A stretch of DNA of 64,000 bases from Leptospirales bacterium (GTDB taxonomy: Bacteria; Spirochaetota; Leptospiria; Leptospirales; Leptonemataceae), in NCBI GenBank assembly GCA_019694655.1, contig JAIBBN010000002.1, positions 496,001 through 560,000 on the forward strand, read 5' to 3'. The stretch's first letter is position 1; each line of letters opens with the position of its first letter. The translations under genes were made by a program, and so were the position numbers. The notes under the pieces were generated by a model, which worked only from the letters and a program-made list of their open reading frames with translations, was not told where the DNA came from and did no database searches. Positions 16,132-25,000 of the stretch are shown piece by piece.

Positions 16132-17544
16132 ATGCTTGCCGCCGCCACAATTGCACGTCGTACAAGCGATTTTGGCGGCGGGCTGGCAATCATCACATAT
16201 CCGATCTCCGTCAGCCTTTCACAGTTTGGCCTGATGCTGGCGCTTGTGGCCTGGTTGGTCGAGGCCCTGCTGCAGCGACGGATCCCGGCTGGCGGCAGGT
16301 CCGATCTGGCGGAAAAACCCCCGGCGGCGGCCTGGCGCAGTGCGCTGCTTGCGACAGGGGCGGCGATCTATTCCTTTGAACTGCTCTCGCTGATGGTCAA
16401 CAGCCTGCTGGCAGAGAATTCATTGGACTTTTTCCTCCGCGGCGCCGGAACAGAATTCAAAGATTTTTGGCTGATGGGAATGGCCCTCTGGGTAATTGAC
16501 CGCGGCCTGCGCCGGGATGGTCTGCGGCGCATCGAATCCTGGCTGCAAGTCTCCGTCTGGATCTTGGTAATTACGGGATTTGTATCAATCTTCAGCAAGT
16601 ACAGATTAAGCAAGATTCCCTACCATCTGATGCACGGATGGGCGCCTTCCGCAGCGGCGCGCTACCAGCACCTGCAGGCCACGCTCTTTCCCGACAGCGC
16701 CGCCTGGCATGGCGATCTGTTCATGCCCATTGGCTTTCAAAATACTCACCTGACCTTTGCCGCCATGCTCTGTCTGGCAATCCCCTGGCTCTTGATGCGC
16801 TGCCTGGATCCGCTGCTGATCGAAAAGCGCCCCCCCTGGAAATCGATTCTGCTGCGCGCCGCGCCGCTGCCTGCGGCCATTCTGGTACTGGCGCTGAACA
16901 ACGGCCGATCCGCGCTCATCGGATTGGTCGTCGTTCTTGCAATGATGATTCTCTTTTACGGAGCAGCGCGCTGGAAGACGCGCAGTTGGCGGCTGCTGCC
17001 GGCATTGGTACTGGCAGCCGCAACCATTGCCCTGCTCGATCGTTCGTCCGGGGCCTTCCATGACCGCTTTGCCCGCGTGCTTGATGCACTCAACGGTCAC
17101 GCCAAACACACCGACTCCCAGCGCACACTGGTCTGGAACGGGGCCTTGCGCCTTTCCGCCGCGCACCCGGTCTTTGGCATTGGACCGGGCGCCTTTGAAG
17201 ACGCGATTCGACAGGATATCCTGAGCTACGGCGCCAGATTTCCGCGACTCTGGCCGGACTATGAACTGGCGCAGCGCGGACACGCTCACAACGATATATT
17301 GCATCTGCTTACGATCGCAGGACCGGGGGCGGTTCTAGCCTACCTGGCAATGTTTGGTGTGCTGGCCTGGCTGGCGCTGCGCGATCCTGGCGGTCAATAC
17401 AACCGCTTTGCGCCGTTGATTCTGCTCTTTGCCGGCCTGTTTCAGTGCTATTTTCAGGACGACGAGACGCTGATGGCCTTCTGGATCTATGCCGGACTCA
17501 GCTGCGTACAGGACCGGCTGGCCGGACGCCAGGCTGCACAATGA
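16132..17544 (+). CDS. O-antigen ligase/polymerase-like membrane protein (Wzy_C family)
   Basis: A 470-aa integral membrane protein with about 10-12 hydrophobic helices and one large periplasmic loop. The Wzy_C features are NNGRSALIGLVV in a helix, TLVWNGALRLSAAHPVFGIG with GPGAFE, and a loop ending RGHAHNDILHLLTIAGPGA, the positions where WaaL and Wzy proteins keep Arg and His. These enzymes join or polymerise undecaprenyl-linked glycans at the periplasmic face. It ends AGLFQCYFQDDETLMAFWIY, a pattern shared with the paralogue at 56326. The stop overlaps the next ATG (ATGA), coupling it to an SGNH protein. Ligase versus polymerase cannot be decided. Confidence 0.87.
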   Translation: MLAAATIARRTSDFGGGLAIITYPISVSLSQFGLMLALVAWLVEALLQRRIPAGGRSDLAEKPPAAAWRSALLATGAAIYSFELLSLMVNSLLAENSLDFFLRGAGTEFKDFWLMGMALWVIDRGLRRDGLRRIESWLQVSVWILVITGFVSIFSKYRLSKIPYHLMHGWAPSAAARYQHLQATLFPDSAAWHGDLFMPIGFQNTHLTFAAMLCLAIPWLLMRCLDPLLIEKRPPWKSILLRAAPLPAAILVLALNNGRSALIGLVVVLAMMILFYGAARWKTRSWRLLPALVLAAATIALLDRSSGAFHDRFARVLDALNGHAKHTDSQRTLVWNGALRLSAAHPVFGIGPGAFEDAIRQDILSYGARFPRLWPDYELAQRGHAHNDILHLLTIAGPGAVLAYLAMFGVLAWLALRDPGGQYNRFAPLILLFAGLFQCYFQDDETLMAFWIYAGLSCVQDRLAGRQAAQ

Positions 17545-18554
17545 AAGCAAGTCTGCGCGGCCCGGCGCTCATTACTCTGGCCGGAACGCTGCTGCTTCTG
17601 GCGCTTGGCGAAACCGCAGCCCGACTTAGCTCAGAACCGGAACTCCTGTTTCAGCGCCGGCAACGCCAACTGCACTACTATGACACAAAGATTCGCGCAG
17701 TACTGCTGCGTCCCCTGCAGAACATCGCACTTTACAATCCGGATGGTTTTTCCTTTACGGTTGTGACTGACGCGCGCGGTGAACGAGACGCCTACTGGCC
17801 CCGGTTTCCATCCCCCGCCGGCGATACGCCAGAAATCTGGCTGATTGGCGATTCCATCATGATGGGCTACGGCGTGGATCAACGCGATCATTTTGCGGCT
17901 TTGCTCGCCGACACAATCGGCGACTATCGCATCCGCAACCTGGCAGTAGACTCGCTTGGCGCACGCTCCATCTATCGCTTGCTGCAACGCGAACTGGAAC
18001 TCAGCCCGACAACGCCGCAGCTTGTCGTCTGGAACTTTCATGCTTCCGATTTCCTGGACGATCCGCGCGACCTGGTTCAGACGCAAAGCGCTCGCAGCTC
18101 ATGGCGGGCCTGGCTGATTTACGAGGCCCAGCACTACAGCGCCCTGCTCCTGTGGCTGCGGCTGCAACTGGCGCCTCCCGAAGAAAACCAGCTGGCTGCC
18201 TACGAAGAAGAGCAGAAGGTCGCCGACGCTCACCCCACGCTGCTGGCGATCGACCAGATCTGCGCTCTGCTGCGCCGACGCGGGGCGCCGCTCCTGTTTT
18301 TCACCTACCCGGAGATTGATCGACGTAGCGGCCTGCCTGGCGATGGCGGCGTACTCAAACGCCAGGCCAGCGAACGCGCCGCTCAAGGCGGCGCTGTTAT
18401 CCTTGATTTGCAGGCGGCCTTTCAGCAGTACGGAGACGGCAAGTCGCTCTACCTTCCTGTCGACGGTCATCCCTCGGCTGCGGCGCAGACGCTGATGCTG
18501 CTGCACGTTGGCCCAGAAATCCGCCGGCTGGCCAGCTTCCGGCGCCAATCATGA
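17541..18554 (+). CDS. Membrane-anchored SGNH/GDSL-hydrolase-like protein
   Basis: A 337-aa protein with an N-terminal signal anchor (ALITLAGTLLLLALGETAAR). Block I is IGDSIMMGYGVD with the nucleophile Ser. Block V is VDGHPSAAA with the Asp/His pair. An aspartate-rich middle (NFHASDFLDD) sits near the block III position. Periplasmic SGNH proteins of this kind often add or remove acetyl groups on cell-surface glycans. The ATG at 17541 overlaps the stop of the O-antigen ligase-like gene, and the 3' end overlaps the CbiX-like start, so all three are probably one operon. Confidence 0.82.
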   Translation: MKASLRGPALITLAGTLLLLALGETAARLSSEPELLFQRRQRQLHYYDTKIRAVLLRPLQNIALYNPDGFSFTVVTDARGERDAYWPRFPSPAGDTPEIWLIGDSIMMGYGVDQRDHFAALLADTIGDYRIRNLAVDSLGARSIYRLLQRELELSPTTPQLVVWNFHASDFLDDPRDLVQTQSARSSWRAWLIYEAQHYSALLLWLRLQLAPPEENQLAAYEEEQKVADAHPTLLAIDQICALLRRRGAPLLFFTYPEIDRRSGLPGDGGVLKRQASERAAQGGAVILDLQAAFQQYGDGKSLYLPVDGHPSAAAQTLMLLHVGPEIRRLASFRRQS

Positions 18555-18961
18555 ATGATTCAAAGCTTGCCCTGTTGATTGTCGATCACGGCTCGCACAA
18601 TCCTGCGGCGCACGCCTCCCTGATAAAAGTGGCTGAGCTGGTGCAACAACGCGCGCCGCAGATCAGCGTCCGCATCGCCCATCTGGAGCTTGCAGCGCCG
18701 AACATTGCCGAGGCCCTCCAGCAATGCGCGGCGGACGGCATAGGGGAAATAGTAATCCATCCCTATTTGCTGGCGCCCGGACGCCATGTGCAACAAGACA
18801 TTCCGGCTGCGGTGGCTGCTGCACTGAAACCCTACCCCGACATCCGCTGGCGCTTGACCGAGGCCCTGGGCGTTCATCCGCTGCTGGCCAGCATCATTCT
18901 GGAACGCGCAGGATTGCCTGGCAATGGCGAGGCTCCGCATCCTGATCAGAATTGGAAATAG
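18551..18961 (+). CDS. CbiX/SirB-like sirohydrochlorin chelatase
   Basis: A 136-aa single-domain protein of the CbiX family. It begins LALLIVDHGSHNPAAHASL, with the metal-binding His after Asp, and has a second conserved His in IHPYLLAPGRHVQQDIP, followed by the PDIRWRLTEALGVHP pattern that ends these domains. Short CbiX proteins insert Co(II) or Fe(II) into sirohydrochlorin for cobalamin or siroheme synthesis. No other cobalamin or siroheme gene is nearby. Its ATG overlaps the stop of the SGNH gene. Its 3' end overlaps the converging MBOAT gene by 16 bases. Confidence 0.87.
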   Translation: MNDSKLALLIVDHGSHNPAAHASLIKVAELVQQRAPQISVRIAHLELAAPNIAEALQQCAADGIGEIVIHPYLLAPGRHVQQDIPAAVAAALKPYPDIRWRLTEALGVHPLLASIILERAGLPGNGEAPHPDQNWK

Positions 18962-20388
18962 ACAAAGGGAGCGCTGTCGCTGGCAGCATAGACCAGAATG
19001 CAGTAGCCCAGCACAGAAAGGCAGAGCGGCCAGAATATCAGATCGCGCTTGAAAATGGCGGGCAGCAGATTCGGACGACGTTCGTGCAGATATTCGCCAA
19101 ACAACAGAACAGCAATGGCCGCCAGAACATATTCTGGAACAACGATCGACTTAGCGCCGGCGCTCCAGACCAAGGCGCGCTCCAGCATATGCCAGCCGGT
19201 TTCAGCGGCAGTCTGCAGTCCCTGATCGGGCAAGGGCCTCGCCCGGAAAAAGAATAAGAGCAGCGAAAAAGACAAGAAAGAATAGGCCAGCCGCAAGGGC
19301 CGCACGGCAAGCCACGCCAATCGCTCACGCCACAAATGGCTGCCGCCGATAAAGCGTTCCACCAGCATCAGAGCGGCATGTCCAAGGCCCCAGAGGATGT
19401 AGTTCAAGCCAGCGCCGTGCCAGACGCCGCTGATAAACATGGTTACAAACAAGTTGAAATAAGTGCGCAGCGCTCCGACGCGATTCCCGCCCAGCGGTAT
19501 ATAGATGTAGTCGCGCAGCCAGGTAGAGAGCGAAATGTGCCAGCGTCCCCAGAATTCCGTCATGCTGCCCGAGAGAAACGGTCGTCGAAAGTTGTCGGGA
19601 ATTCGAAAGCCCATGGCCCGACCGGCGCCAATGGCTATGTCAGTGTAGCCCGAGAAGTCGCCATAAATCTGCAGGGCATGCAGGCAGGCCGCCAGCCACA
19701 TCGCGCCTGAGGAGTAGCTGTCCGGCAGGCCATAGATCTGGTCCACTATACGCCCGCAGGGATCGGCGACGATGGTCTTTTTGAAAAAGCCAAGCACCAT
19801 CAATCCAAGACCGGCGCGCAAATCGCCGAATCGAAACCGGTGTTGCTCTTCAAACTGGTGCAGCAAATCGCGGGCGCGCATGATGGGCCCGGCTACCAGT
19901 TGCGGATAAAAAGACTCAAAAAGAGCAAAACGAGCAATGCCGCCATCCGTGGGGATGTCGCGACGGTAGATGTCCACGGCGTAGCCGATAGCCTGCAGAG
20001 TAAAAAAGGATATGCCCAGCGGCAGGATCAATCCAGCGGCCGCGACGTGGTGAGCGTCGCCTGGCTTCAGGCCCAGCAGGCGATTGTAGCTATCGAGCGT
20101 AAAGTCCAGGAATTTGAAAACGAATAGCAGTAGCAGATTGGATAAAATTGCGCCGGTCAACAGAACCTTGCGGCCGCGCTCCGTGCTGGAGCGCTCCATC
20201 AGCCAGACAAAAGCGAAGGTAACGACTACGGAAAAGAGCAGCAACAAAGTGAAGGGCGGATTGAAAGCAGCGTAAAAGTAGAAACTGGCGACAAGGAGCC
20301 AGAGCTTTTGCCAGCGCAAGGGCAACTGGAAGTAGACAACTGCTACGACTGGCGCAAAGACAAAAAAGTGCAGCGAATTAAAGAGCAT
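18946..20388 (-). CDS. MBOAT family membrane-bound O-acyltransferase (AlgI-like)
   Basis: A 480-aa polytopic membrane protein. It starts MLFNSLHFFVFAPVVAVVYF, the classical AlgI/PatA N-terminus, and has GYTDIAIGAGRAMGFRIPDN, FWGRWHISLSTWLRDYIYIP and GVWHGAGLNYILWG, which holds the catalytic His. Such proteins pass acyl groups from the cytoplasm to periplasmic or surface glycans, usually with a periplasmic SGNH partner. The gene immediately upstream encodes an SGNH protein and overlaps it by 11 bases, so the two probably act together, as in the AlgI/AlgJ or PatA/PatB pairs. The glycan is unknown; the O-antigen-related neighbours make a surface polysaccharide likely. Confidence 0.95.
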   Translation of the reverse strand: MLFNSLHFFVFAPVVAVVYFQLPLRWQKLWLLVASFYFYAAFNPPFTLLLLFSVVVTFAFVWLMERSSTERGRKVLLTGAILSNLLLLFVFKFLDFTLDSYNRLLGLKPGDAHHVAAAGLILPLGISFFTLQAIGYAVDIYRRDIPTDGGIARFALFESFYPQLVAGPIMRARDLLHQFEEQHRFRFGDLRAGLGLMVLGFFKKTIVADPCGRIVDQIYGLPDSYSSGAMWLAACLHALQIYGDFSGYTDIAIGAGRAMGFRIPDNFRRPFLSGSMTEFWGRWHISLSTWLRDYIYIPLGGNRVGALRTYFNLFVTMFISGVWHGAGLNYILWGLGHAALMLVERFIGGSHLWRERLAWLAVRPLRLAYSFLSFSLLLFFFRARPLPDQGLQTAAETGWHMLERALVWSAGAKSIVVPEYVLAAIAVLLFGEYLHERRPNLLPAIFKRDLIFWPLCLSVLGYCILVYAASDSAPFVYFQF

Positions 20389-21667
20389 GCGCGGCGGCCA
20401 TCCTCTGCAATTCCGCACGCAAAATGCGCGCCGCCCAGCGGTTGCCGGCGACAGTCAAATGCCCATCGCCGGGGATGATATAGTCCTCGGGAATGGACGG
20501 TCGCGCCGGCGTCGTCAGAGTTTCGCCACACAGTTCCTTCGCATAGGATCGAAGGTCCATAATCGCGGCGCCCTCGGCGCGTAAGAACAGCTCGGCCCGT
20601 AAGATAAAATCGGAAAAGGGACTGTAGCGGCCATTCTGCGTGCAATACAGCTCTTCCAGCTGCACCGGCAAGAAGACAAAGACGAGCCTGTAACCGCCGG
20701 TTTCAGCATCAGCGATCATCTGGCGGTAGGCTCGCCGCGTAATCTCAGGCAGCGGCGGCAAGAGGCGCGGATCGGGGGCCTGCGCCAGACACTGAAAGCG
20801 AGGCGGAATGGGCGCAGGACAGCTTACAACCGGAATTGCGTCCGCAGTCCGCTGCGCGGCCTGCGGACTGACCGTCGGCGCAAAGGTCTCTTGCAAGTAG
20901 CGCACCAAACCGATGGGCGCCGGTCCCTGTGCGGCGGCCGGCAACCAGCCGACCTCGCGCAATCCCTGCTGCAGCTGGCTCAGACTCAGCTGGAAATTGA
21001 TGCGCGCTTGCTGCTGGCCAATCGCTGCGGCGTGCAAGACGTAGGAATAGCGCGTCAGGGAAAACTGCAGACGGAAGATGCGATCCATCTGCGGATGCTG
21101 CAGACGGATCTCATCGTTTTCATCATCGCTCAAAATACCGCGGTCGCGCAGCTCCTGGGGCAGCGTAAAATCGTTGGGAGATACAAAGAATAAAGCAATG
21201 CGCAGGTTTTTCAGTTGGTGCGCGGCCTCGCGCAGCCGGGCGGCATTGCCCATCGATCCAAATGCATCCACTCCAAGATTTTGCGTCTGGTAACGCAGGC
21301 CGCCTATCGTAAGGCCGTCGAGCAGACTGCAAAAGGCATCTTCGTCAGAAACGCCAAAGCCCATCACCAGGCTGTCGCCCTGGCAGACGATTTTGGGCAT
21401 GGCAGCAACCGGTTCGGCGCTGCCGCGATAGCCCAGGGAGTTAGTGCGAAAGCGCCCTTCCCATCGACCGGAATTGTGTTTCAGGTAAATGTCTGCGTTC
21501 GGCGCCAGTCCGACCAGGTAGTCGGGGCTCAGGCGATGCAACAACTTCATGTTGCGATAGTAGTTGAGCGCCGGCGGCTGCAAGAAGCGCAGCAACAACT
21601 CGGCGCCGGCGAAGGCCAGGACTAGATAGAGAGCGATTCTGGCCAATTGCCTGATCAGAGCGCGCAC
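20378..21667 (-). CDS. Membrane-anchored SGNH protein, MBOAT partner
   Basis: About 429 aa with a GTG start at 21667; an in-frame TTG at 21733 is also possible. An N-terminal anchor (IALYLVLAFAGAELLLRFL) is followed by a periplasmic SGNH domain: CQGDSLVMGFGVSDEDAF (block I), VSPNDFTLP (Asn/Asp around block III), and GDGHLTVAGNRWAA (block V, Asp and His). A long alpha-helical insertion and a Cys-containing region separate the blocks. It overlaps the MBOAT acyltransferase gene downstream. The likely role is final O-acyl transfer to a surface glycan, inferred from the pairing. Confidence 0.85.
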   Translation of the reverse strand: MRALIRQLARIALYLVLAFAGAELLLRFLQPPALNYYRNMKLLHRLSPDYLVGLAPNADIYLKHNSGRWEGRFRTNSLGYRGSAEPVAAMPKIVCQGDSLVMGFGVSDEDAFCSLLDGLTIGGLRYQTQNLGVDAFGSMGNAARLREAAHQLKNLRIALFFVSPNDFTLPQELRDRGILSDDENDEIRLQHPQMDRIFRLQFSLTRYSYVLHAAAIGQQQARINFQLSLSQLQQGLREVGWLPAAAQGPAPIGLVRYLQETFAPTVSPQAAQRTADAIPVVSCPAPIPPRFQCLAQAPDPRLLPPLPEITRRAYRQMIADAETGGYRLVFVFLPVQLEELYCTQNGRYSPFSDFILRAELFLRAEGAAIMDLRSYAKELCGETLTTPARPSIPEDYIIPGDGHLTVAGNRWAARILRAELQRMAAAHAL

Positions 21668-21722
21668 AAATCCAGTTTGCCAGAGCCGCTTCGACTGTAA
21701 AGCCGGAAGAGGCGCTCCGACG

Positions 21723-22706
21723 CTACTGCACAAGCAATCGGGAAAGCTGCTCGAGAATGGCGTTACGCTCTGGGCCCTCAGGATGTTGCCGGAGATAGAG
21801 CATCAAAGCGTGGATTTCGCTTTCGATTTCTTCGGCCAGCTTCTTTTGCAGTCTGGTCTCGCGAATCCATTCGAGCAACAGCGTACGGCCGGCCTCGCTA
21901 TTGCGACGCTCTGCGGAACGCCAGAGCTGATCAAATTGTCGTCTACGCAGAGCGCCCATGCGCGCGCGCAACGCCAGCGCCGGCTGGGTCATCAGTCCGC
22001 GCGAAAAGTCCTGCAGCGAATCTTTTCCCTCATCCGAGCCAAAGTAATCCAGAAAATCGTCGCGAATTTGAAAGACGCGACCCATCCGCTCGCCAAAGTT
22101 TCGCGCGCGCAGCCGATCGGCGCGAGCTGTCGCTCCGCTGCTAGAAGATTGACGCGCCAGGATCCAGCTCGATTCAGTCATGGCGCCAAACAGCGAAGCG
22201 GTTTTTCCGGCAATAATCTGTTCGTATTTTTGTAGCGGCAGGTCTGGACGATTCTCGCCTTCCATCTGAATCAATTCGCCCACCGCCAGGGCGCGAATGA
22301 CGCGCGTAAAAATGGGCAATAGTAGCTGCGAATGCTCCAGCGTGGAAAGGTGCTGTAGCCCGCAGGCCAACACAAAGTCCCCGGACAGAATGGCCTGCTT
22401 GTTGCCGTAAAGCGCATTGGCCGACGGACGGCCGCGCCGCGTGCCGGCTTCGTCAATTACGTCGTCGTGCAATAGGGACGCGGCATGGATCAACTCTCCG
22501 ATTGCACCGACGTCGATCCACTCCTGGCTTTCGCCGCCCAGGGTGCGCAACAGGAAGTAATGGGTCAGCGGTCGAATGCGCTTGCCGCCGCTCTTCACCA
22601 CAAATTTGCGGATCTTGCCCAGCACCGGCAGATCGCGGCCAATGATCTGGCCGAGTCTCGCATCGACGCGCGCCGTTACCTCGCGCCGGGCCAAAGAGCG
22701 CGCCAT
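21723..22706 (-). CDS. Polyprenyl diphosphate synthase
   Basis: A 327-aa trans-prenyltransferase. The first Asp-rich motif is HDDVIDEAGTRRGRPS. The second is RDDFLDYFGSDEGKD. The N-terminal GGKRIRP motif for IPP binding is also present, as are the helix residues expected after ELIQMEGE. It condenses IPP onto an allylic primer to make long-chain prenyl diphosphates, probably the side chain of menaquinone or ubiquinone. Chain length cannot be read reliably. The ATG at 22706 directly follows the stop of the SirB1-like gene (TGAGATG), suggesting coupling; a TTG start at 22733 would overlap it. Confidence 0.95.
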   Translation of the reverse strand: MARSLARREVTARVDARLGQIIGRDLPVLGKIRKFVVKSGGKRIRPLTHYFLLRTLGGESQEWIDVGAIGELIHAASLLHDDVIDEAGTRRGRPSANALYGNKQAILSGDFVLACGLQHLSTLEHSQLLLPIFTRVIRALAVGELIQMEGENRPDLPLQKYEQIIAGKTASLFGAMTESSWILARQSSSSGATARADRLRARNFGERMGRVFQIRDDFLDYFGSDEGKDSLQDFSRGLMTQPALALRARMGALRRRQFDQLWRSAERRNSEAGRTLLLEWIRETRLQKKLAEEIESEIHALMLYLRQHPEGPERNAILEQLSRLLVQ

Positions 22707-22707
22707 C

Positions 22708-23592
22708 TCAGGATGCAATCGAGCAATTCTCAAGGATCGAGAAATGCTGCCGGAGTAGCTTTTCGGTGCGGGCGTTGCCCGTGGCGGAATGGTAGTTGAT
22801 AAGATTTCGGTACATACGCTTGAGTATGGTAAGCGCCGTGGCGCGCGACAGATAGCTCAATGAGGGCTCCAATCCCTGCCGGGAGAGAAAATTCAAACAG
22901 TCATTCTCAGTCAGCAAATTTCCTTCGTTGAAGGCGTCCATGTACATGGTGTAGGCGCCCGACTGGAATTTCAGGATAAAGTGACCCGGCAGGTTGACGC
23001 CAGAAAGACCGAGGCCGACGCGGCGAGCCAGGAGAAGGCACAACACAGATAGCGATACTGGAATGCCGGTCTTACGCGCCAGAACGGCGGTAAGATAAGA
23101 ATTCTCCGGCTCGTAGTAGTTCTCCGAATTGCCGCGAAAACCAAGTTCTTCAAACACGTAGGTGCGAAAAGCTTCCAGTTCAGCTGCTGCCCCTTCGGCC
23201 GAGACGCCCGGCAGGCGATCGCGCAGCGGCCGCGCCAGTGCATCGAGTTGCTCGCGAAAGGAATTGAAGTTTAGATCCGGATCATCGCTGAGCCGGGCGA
23301 TCAAATAGGCGCCGGATTCCAGATCGACATCGGCGGCGACGCCCTGCACAAGGTTTTGCAGGTCGCGCCGGAGCGTCGCTTCGTTCAGCGCCCCCAGATA
23401 GCGACTGCGCAGGGCGGCGCGCGACGCTGGATCAACCACCAACTCCACGTAACGTGCAGGGTGATCGCCAAAGGAAAAACGATTCAATAGACGCTCCACT
23501 ACTGCGGAGCGCACATCGGGCTCCTCAGTATCGAGCAGGCACGTCAGCAAGAATTCTATCTCCTGCTGTCGGATGCTATCCTCCGTCGCCAT
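22708..23592 (-). CDS. SirB1-like transglutaminase-fold protein
   Basis: A 294-aa protein. The central part matches the SirB1/transglutaminase-like 2 family: ENSYLTAVLARKTGIPVSLS, then LLARRVGLGLSGVNLPGHFI and MYMDAFNEGNLLT. In place of the Cys of true transglutaminases the family has a Ser/Pro-type residue, so enzymatic activity is doubtful. The C-terminal TPR-like segment (LKRMYRNLINYHSATGNART) is also typical. E. coli SirB1 is of unknown function. The ATG at 23592 lies inside the end of the upstream gene (37-base overlap). Confidence 0.85.
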   Translation of the reverse strand: MATEDSIRQQEIEFLLTCLLDTEEPDVRSAVVERLLNRFSFGDHPARYVELVVDPASRAALRSRYLGALNEATLRRDLQNLVQGVAADVDLESGAYLIARLSDDPDLNFNSFREQLDALARPLRDRLPGVSAEGAAAELEAFRTYVFEELGFRGNSENYYEPENSYLTAVLARKTGIPVSLSVLCLLLARRVGLGLSGVNLPGHFILKFQSGAYTMYMDAFNEGNLLTENDCLNFLSRQGLEPSLSYLSRATALTILKRMYRNLINYHSATGNARTEKLLRQHFSILENCSIAS

Positions 23593-24989
23593 ATGCGCTG
23601 AAACCAGGCCCTGGCCGTTGAAGATGTCAACAAGTTCCCGAGTAACACCGCAGCAACGATCACGACATAAAAGGACCGCATATCCCAGCCGAGGCCGGCG
23701 CGATAATCGGCAAGCGGCAGATAAAATGCGCTCAGGGATCCGCCGATAATGCGCAACGCACGGCGGGCGCGGCACAGCTGCAGCGCAGGCAAAAGCCAGG
23801 CAAAATACCAAGGATTCCAGGCCCCGCGCAGCAAGATGCCCCCGGCCAGGCTCATGACCAGCCCGGCGGGCACAAGGCGCTGCAACGCGCCCAGAAACTC
23901 TCTCCAGCGCAGCCCGCTATTCTCGTCGAGGACGACCCGTTGCAGCTGAGCGGAGAGCAAGAGCGGCAAACTGAGACCGCCAAAGAGCAGCGCTGCGCAA
24001 ACTTGATGGCGCCATTCGATCAAGCTCTCCGGACGTTGCGCCATCCAGAACGCTTCACGCCAGGCTACGACTGGGTTGTAGGCGACAAAATAATTGGCGA
24101 AGATCTGCAGGGTATAGAGAAAGCTTGTCCAGCTTTCCGGCCAGGCAAAAATCCAGCGCCAGGCAGCGCAGGCGACCAGCGCTAGAGCCAGAACATAGCT
24201 CAAGGTAGCGACAGAAAGGTTTAAGATCGATCGACCCGGGGACCGATTGGCGGCTGGAAACCAAAGCATAGCAAGCAGCGCCCCACTCCACAGCCAGCCC
24301 TCTGGCTTCAAGCTGGCTGCGCCAGCCAGTGCGAGGCCGCCAACGAGGCCAGCGCCCCAACGCGAACCGCGCAGCATCAAGATTGCAAAACCGAGCAGCA
24401 AGAAACCCAGATAGTCGCCGTGTCTGGCGGCCCCAAAAATCAGCATCGCCGGCATTGCCACAAGACCAAGCAGATCGCGTCGTTCGCGCCAGCTGGCCCG
24501 CCGCAGGCTGGCGGCAAGCAGGCCAAAGGCCAGCAGGTCATAGAGTGCAAAGTAGCCGTAGCGTGGCGAAAGCCAGGCGCCAAGCATCGCCAGCAGATGA
24601 GTGCCGGGAAAGTAGACAGAACCAAAATGATCGTGGTTGGCGCGCAAGCCATCCACCGACGGCAGCAAAATCGGCGGGATCGTGAAAACGTCGATGCGCT
24701 GCAGAAGATAGTAGCCTTCAATTAAGTGTCGCTTTGCATCATCCGAGAAGTAAAAGCCTTGATCAAAGGATAGCAGATGCAGGGCGCCGAGGACCGCCAG
24801 AAACCAGGGCCAGCGACGGGCCAGCAGGCCCGGGGCGCGATCGCTGCCGATGCCCAAAAATGCCAGCGCGGCAAAGCTGCCGGCGGCCAGCCCCGGCAGA
24901 CCGGGCAACTGGCGGGCAAACAGAATCAACAGCAAAGCAGCGACGGGCGCTAGAAACCAGAAGATAAGAATTACACTTCGGCGCCGCAA
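23556..24989 (-). CDS. GT-C-like integral membrane glycosyltransferase (putative)
   Basis: A 477-aa protein with about 11-12 hydrophobic helices. The first extracytoplasmic loop carries FYFSDDAKRHLIEGYYLL, where the paired Asp residues fit the catalytic position of GT-C polyprenyl-phosphate-sugar transferases. A second feature is the loop HDHFGSVYFPGTHLLA. The C-terminal basic tail (FQRIWRRRIASDSRR) is cytoplasmic. GT-C enzymes move sugars from lipid carriers onto glycans or proteins outside the membrane. TTG start after a weak AGCAGG. It is 11 bases downstream of the transketolase subunit. Specific activity unknown. Confidence 0.7.
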   Translation of the reverse strand: MRRRSVILIFWFLAPVAALLLILFARQLPGLPGLAAGSFAALAFLGIGSDRAPGLLARRWPWFLAVLGALHLLSFDQGFYFSDDAKRHLIEGYYLLQRIDVFTIPPILLPSVDGLRANHDHFGSVYFPGTHLLAMLGAWLSPRYGYFALYDLLAFGLLAASLRRASWRERRDLLGLVAMPAMLIFGAARHGDYLGFLLLGFAILMLRGSRWGAGLVGGLALAGAASLKPEGWLWSGALLAMLWFPAANRSPGRSILNLSVATLSYVLALALVACAAWRWIFAWPESWTSFLYTLQIFANYFVAYNPVVAWREAFWMAQRPESLIEWRHQVCAALLFGGLSLPLLLSAQLQRVVLDENSGLRWREFLGALQRLVPAGLVMSLAGGILLRGAWNPWYFAWLLPALQLCRARRALRIIGGSLSAFYLPLADYRAGLGWDMRSFYVVIVAAVLLGNLLTSSTARAWFQRIWRRRIASDSRR

Positions 24990-25000
24990 TGCAAGCCTGC

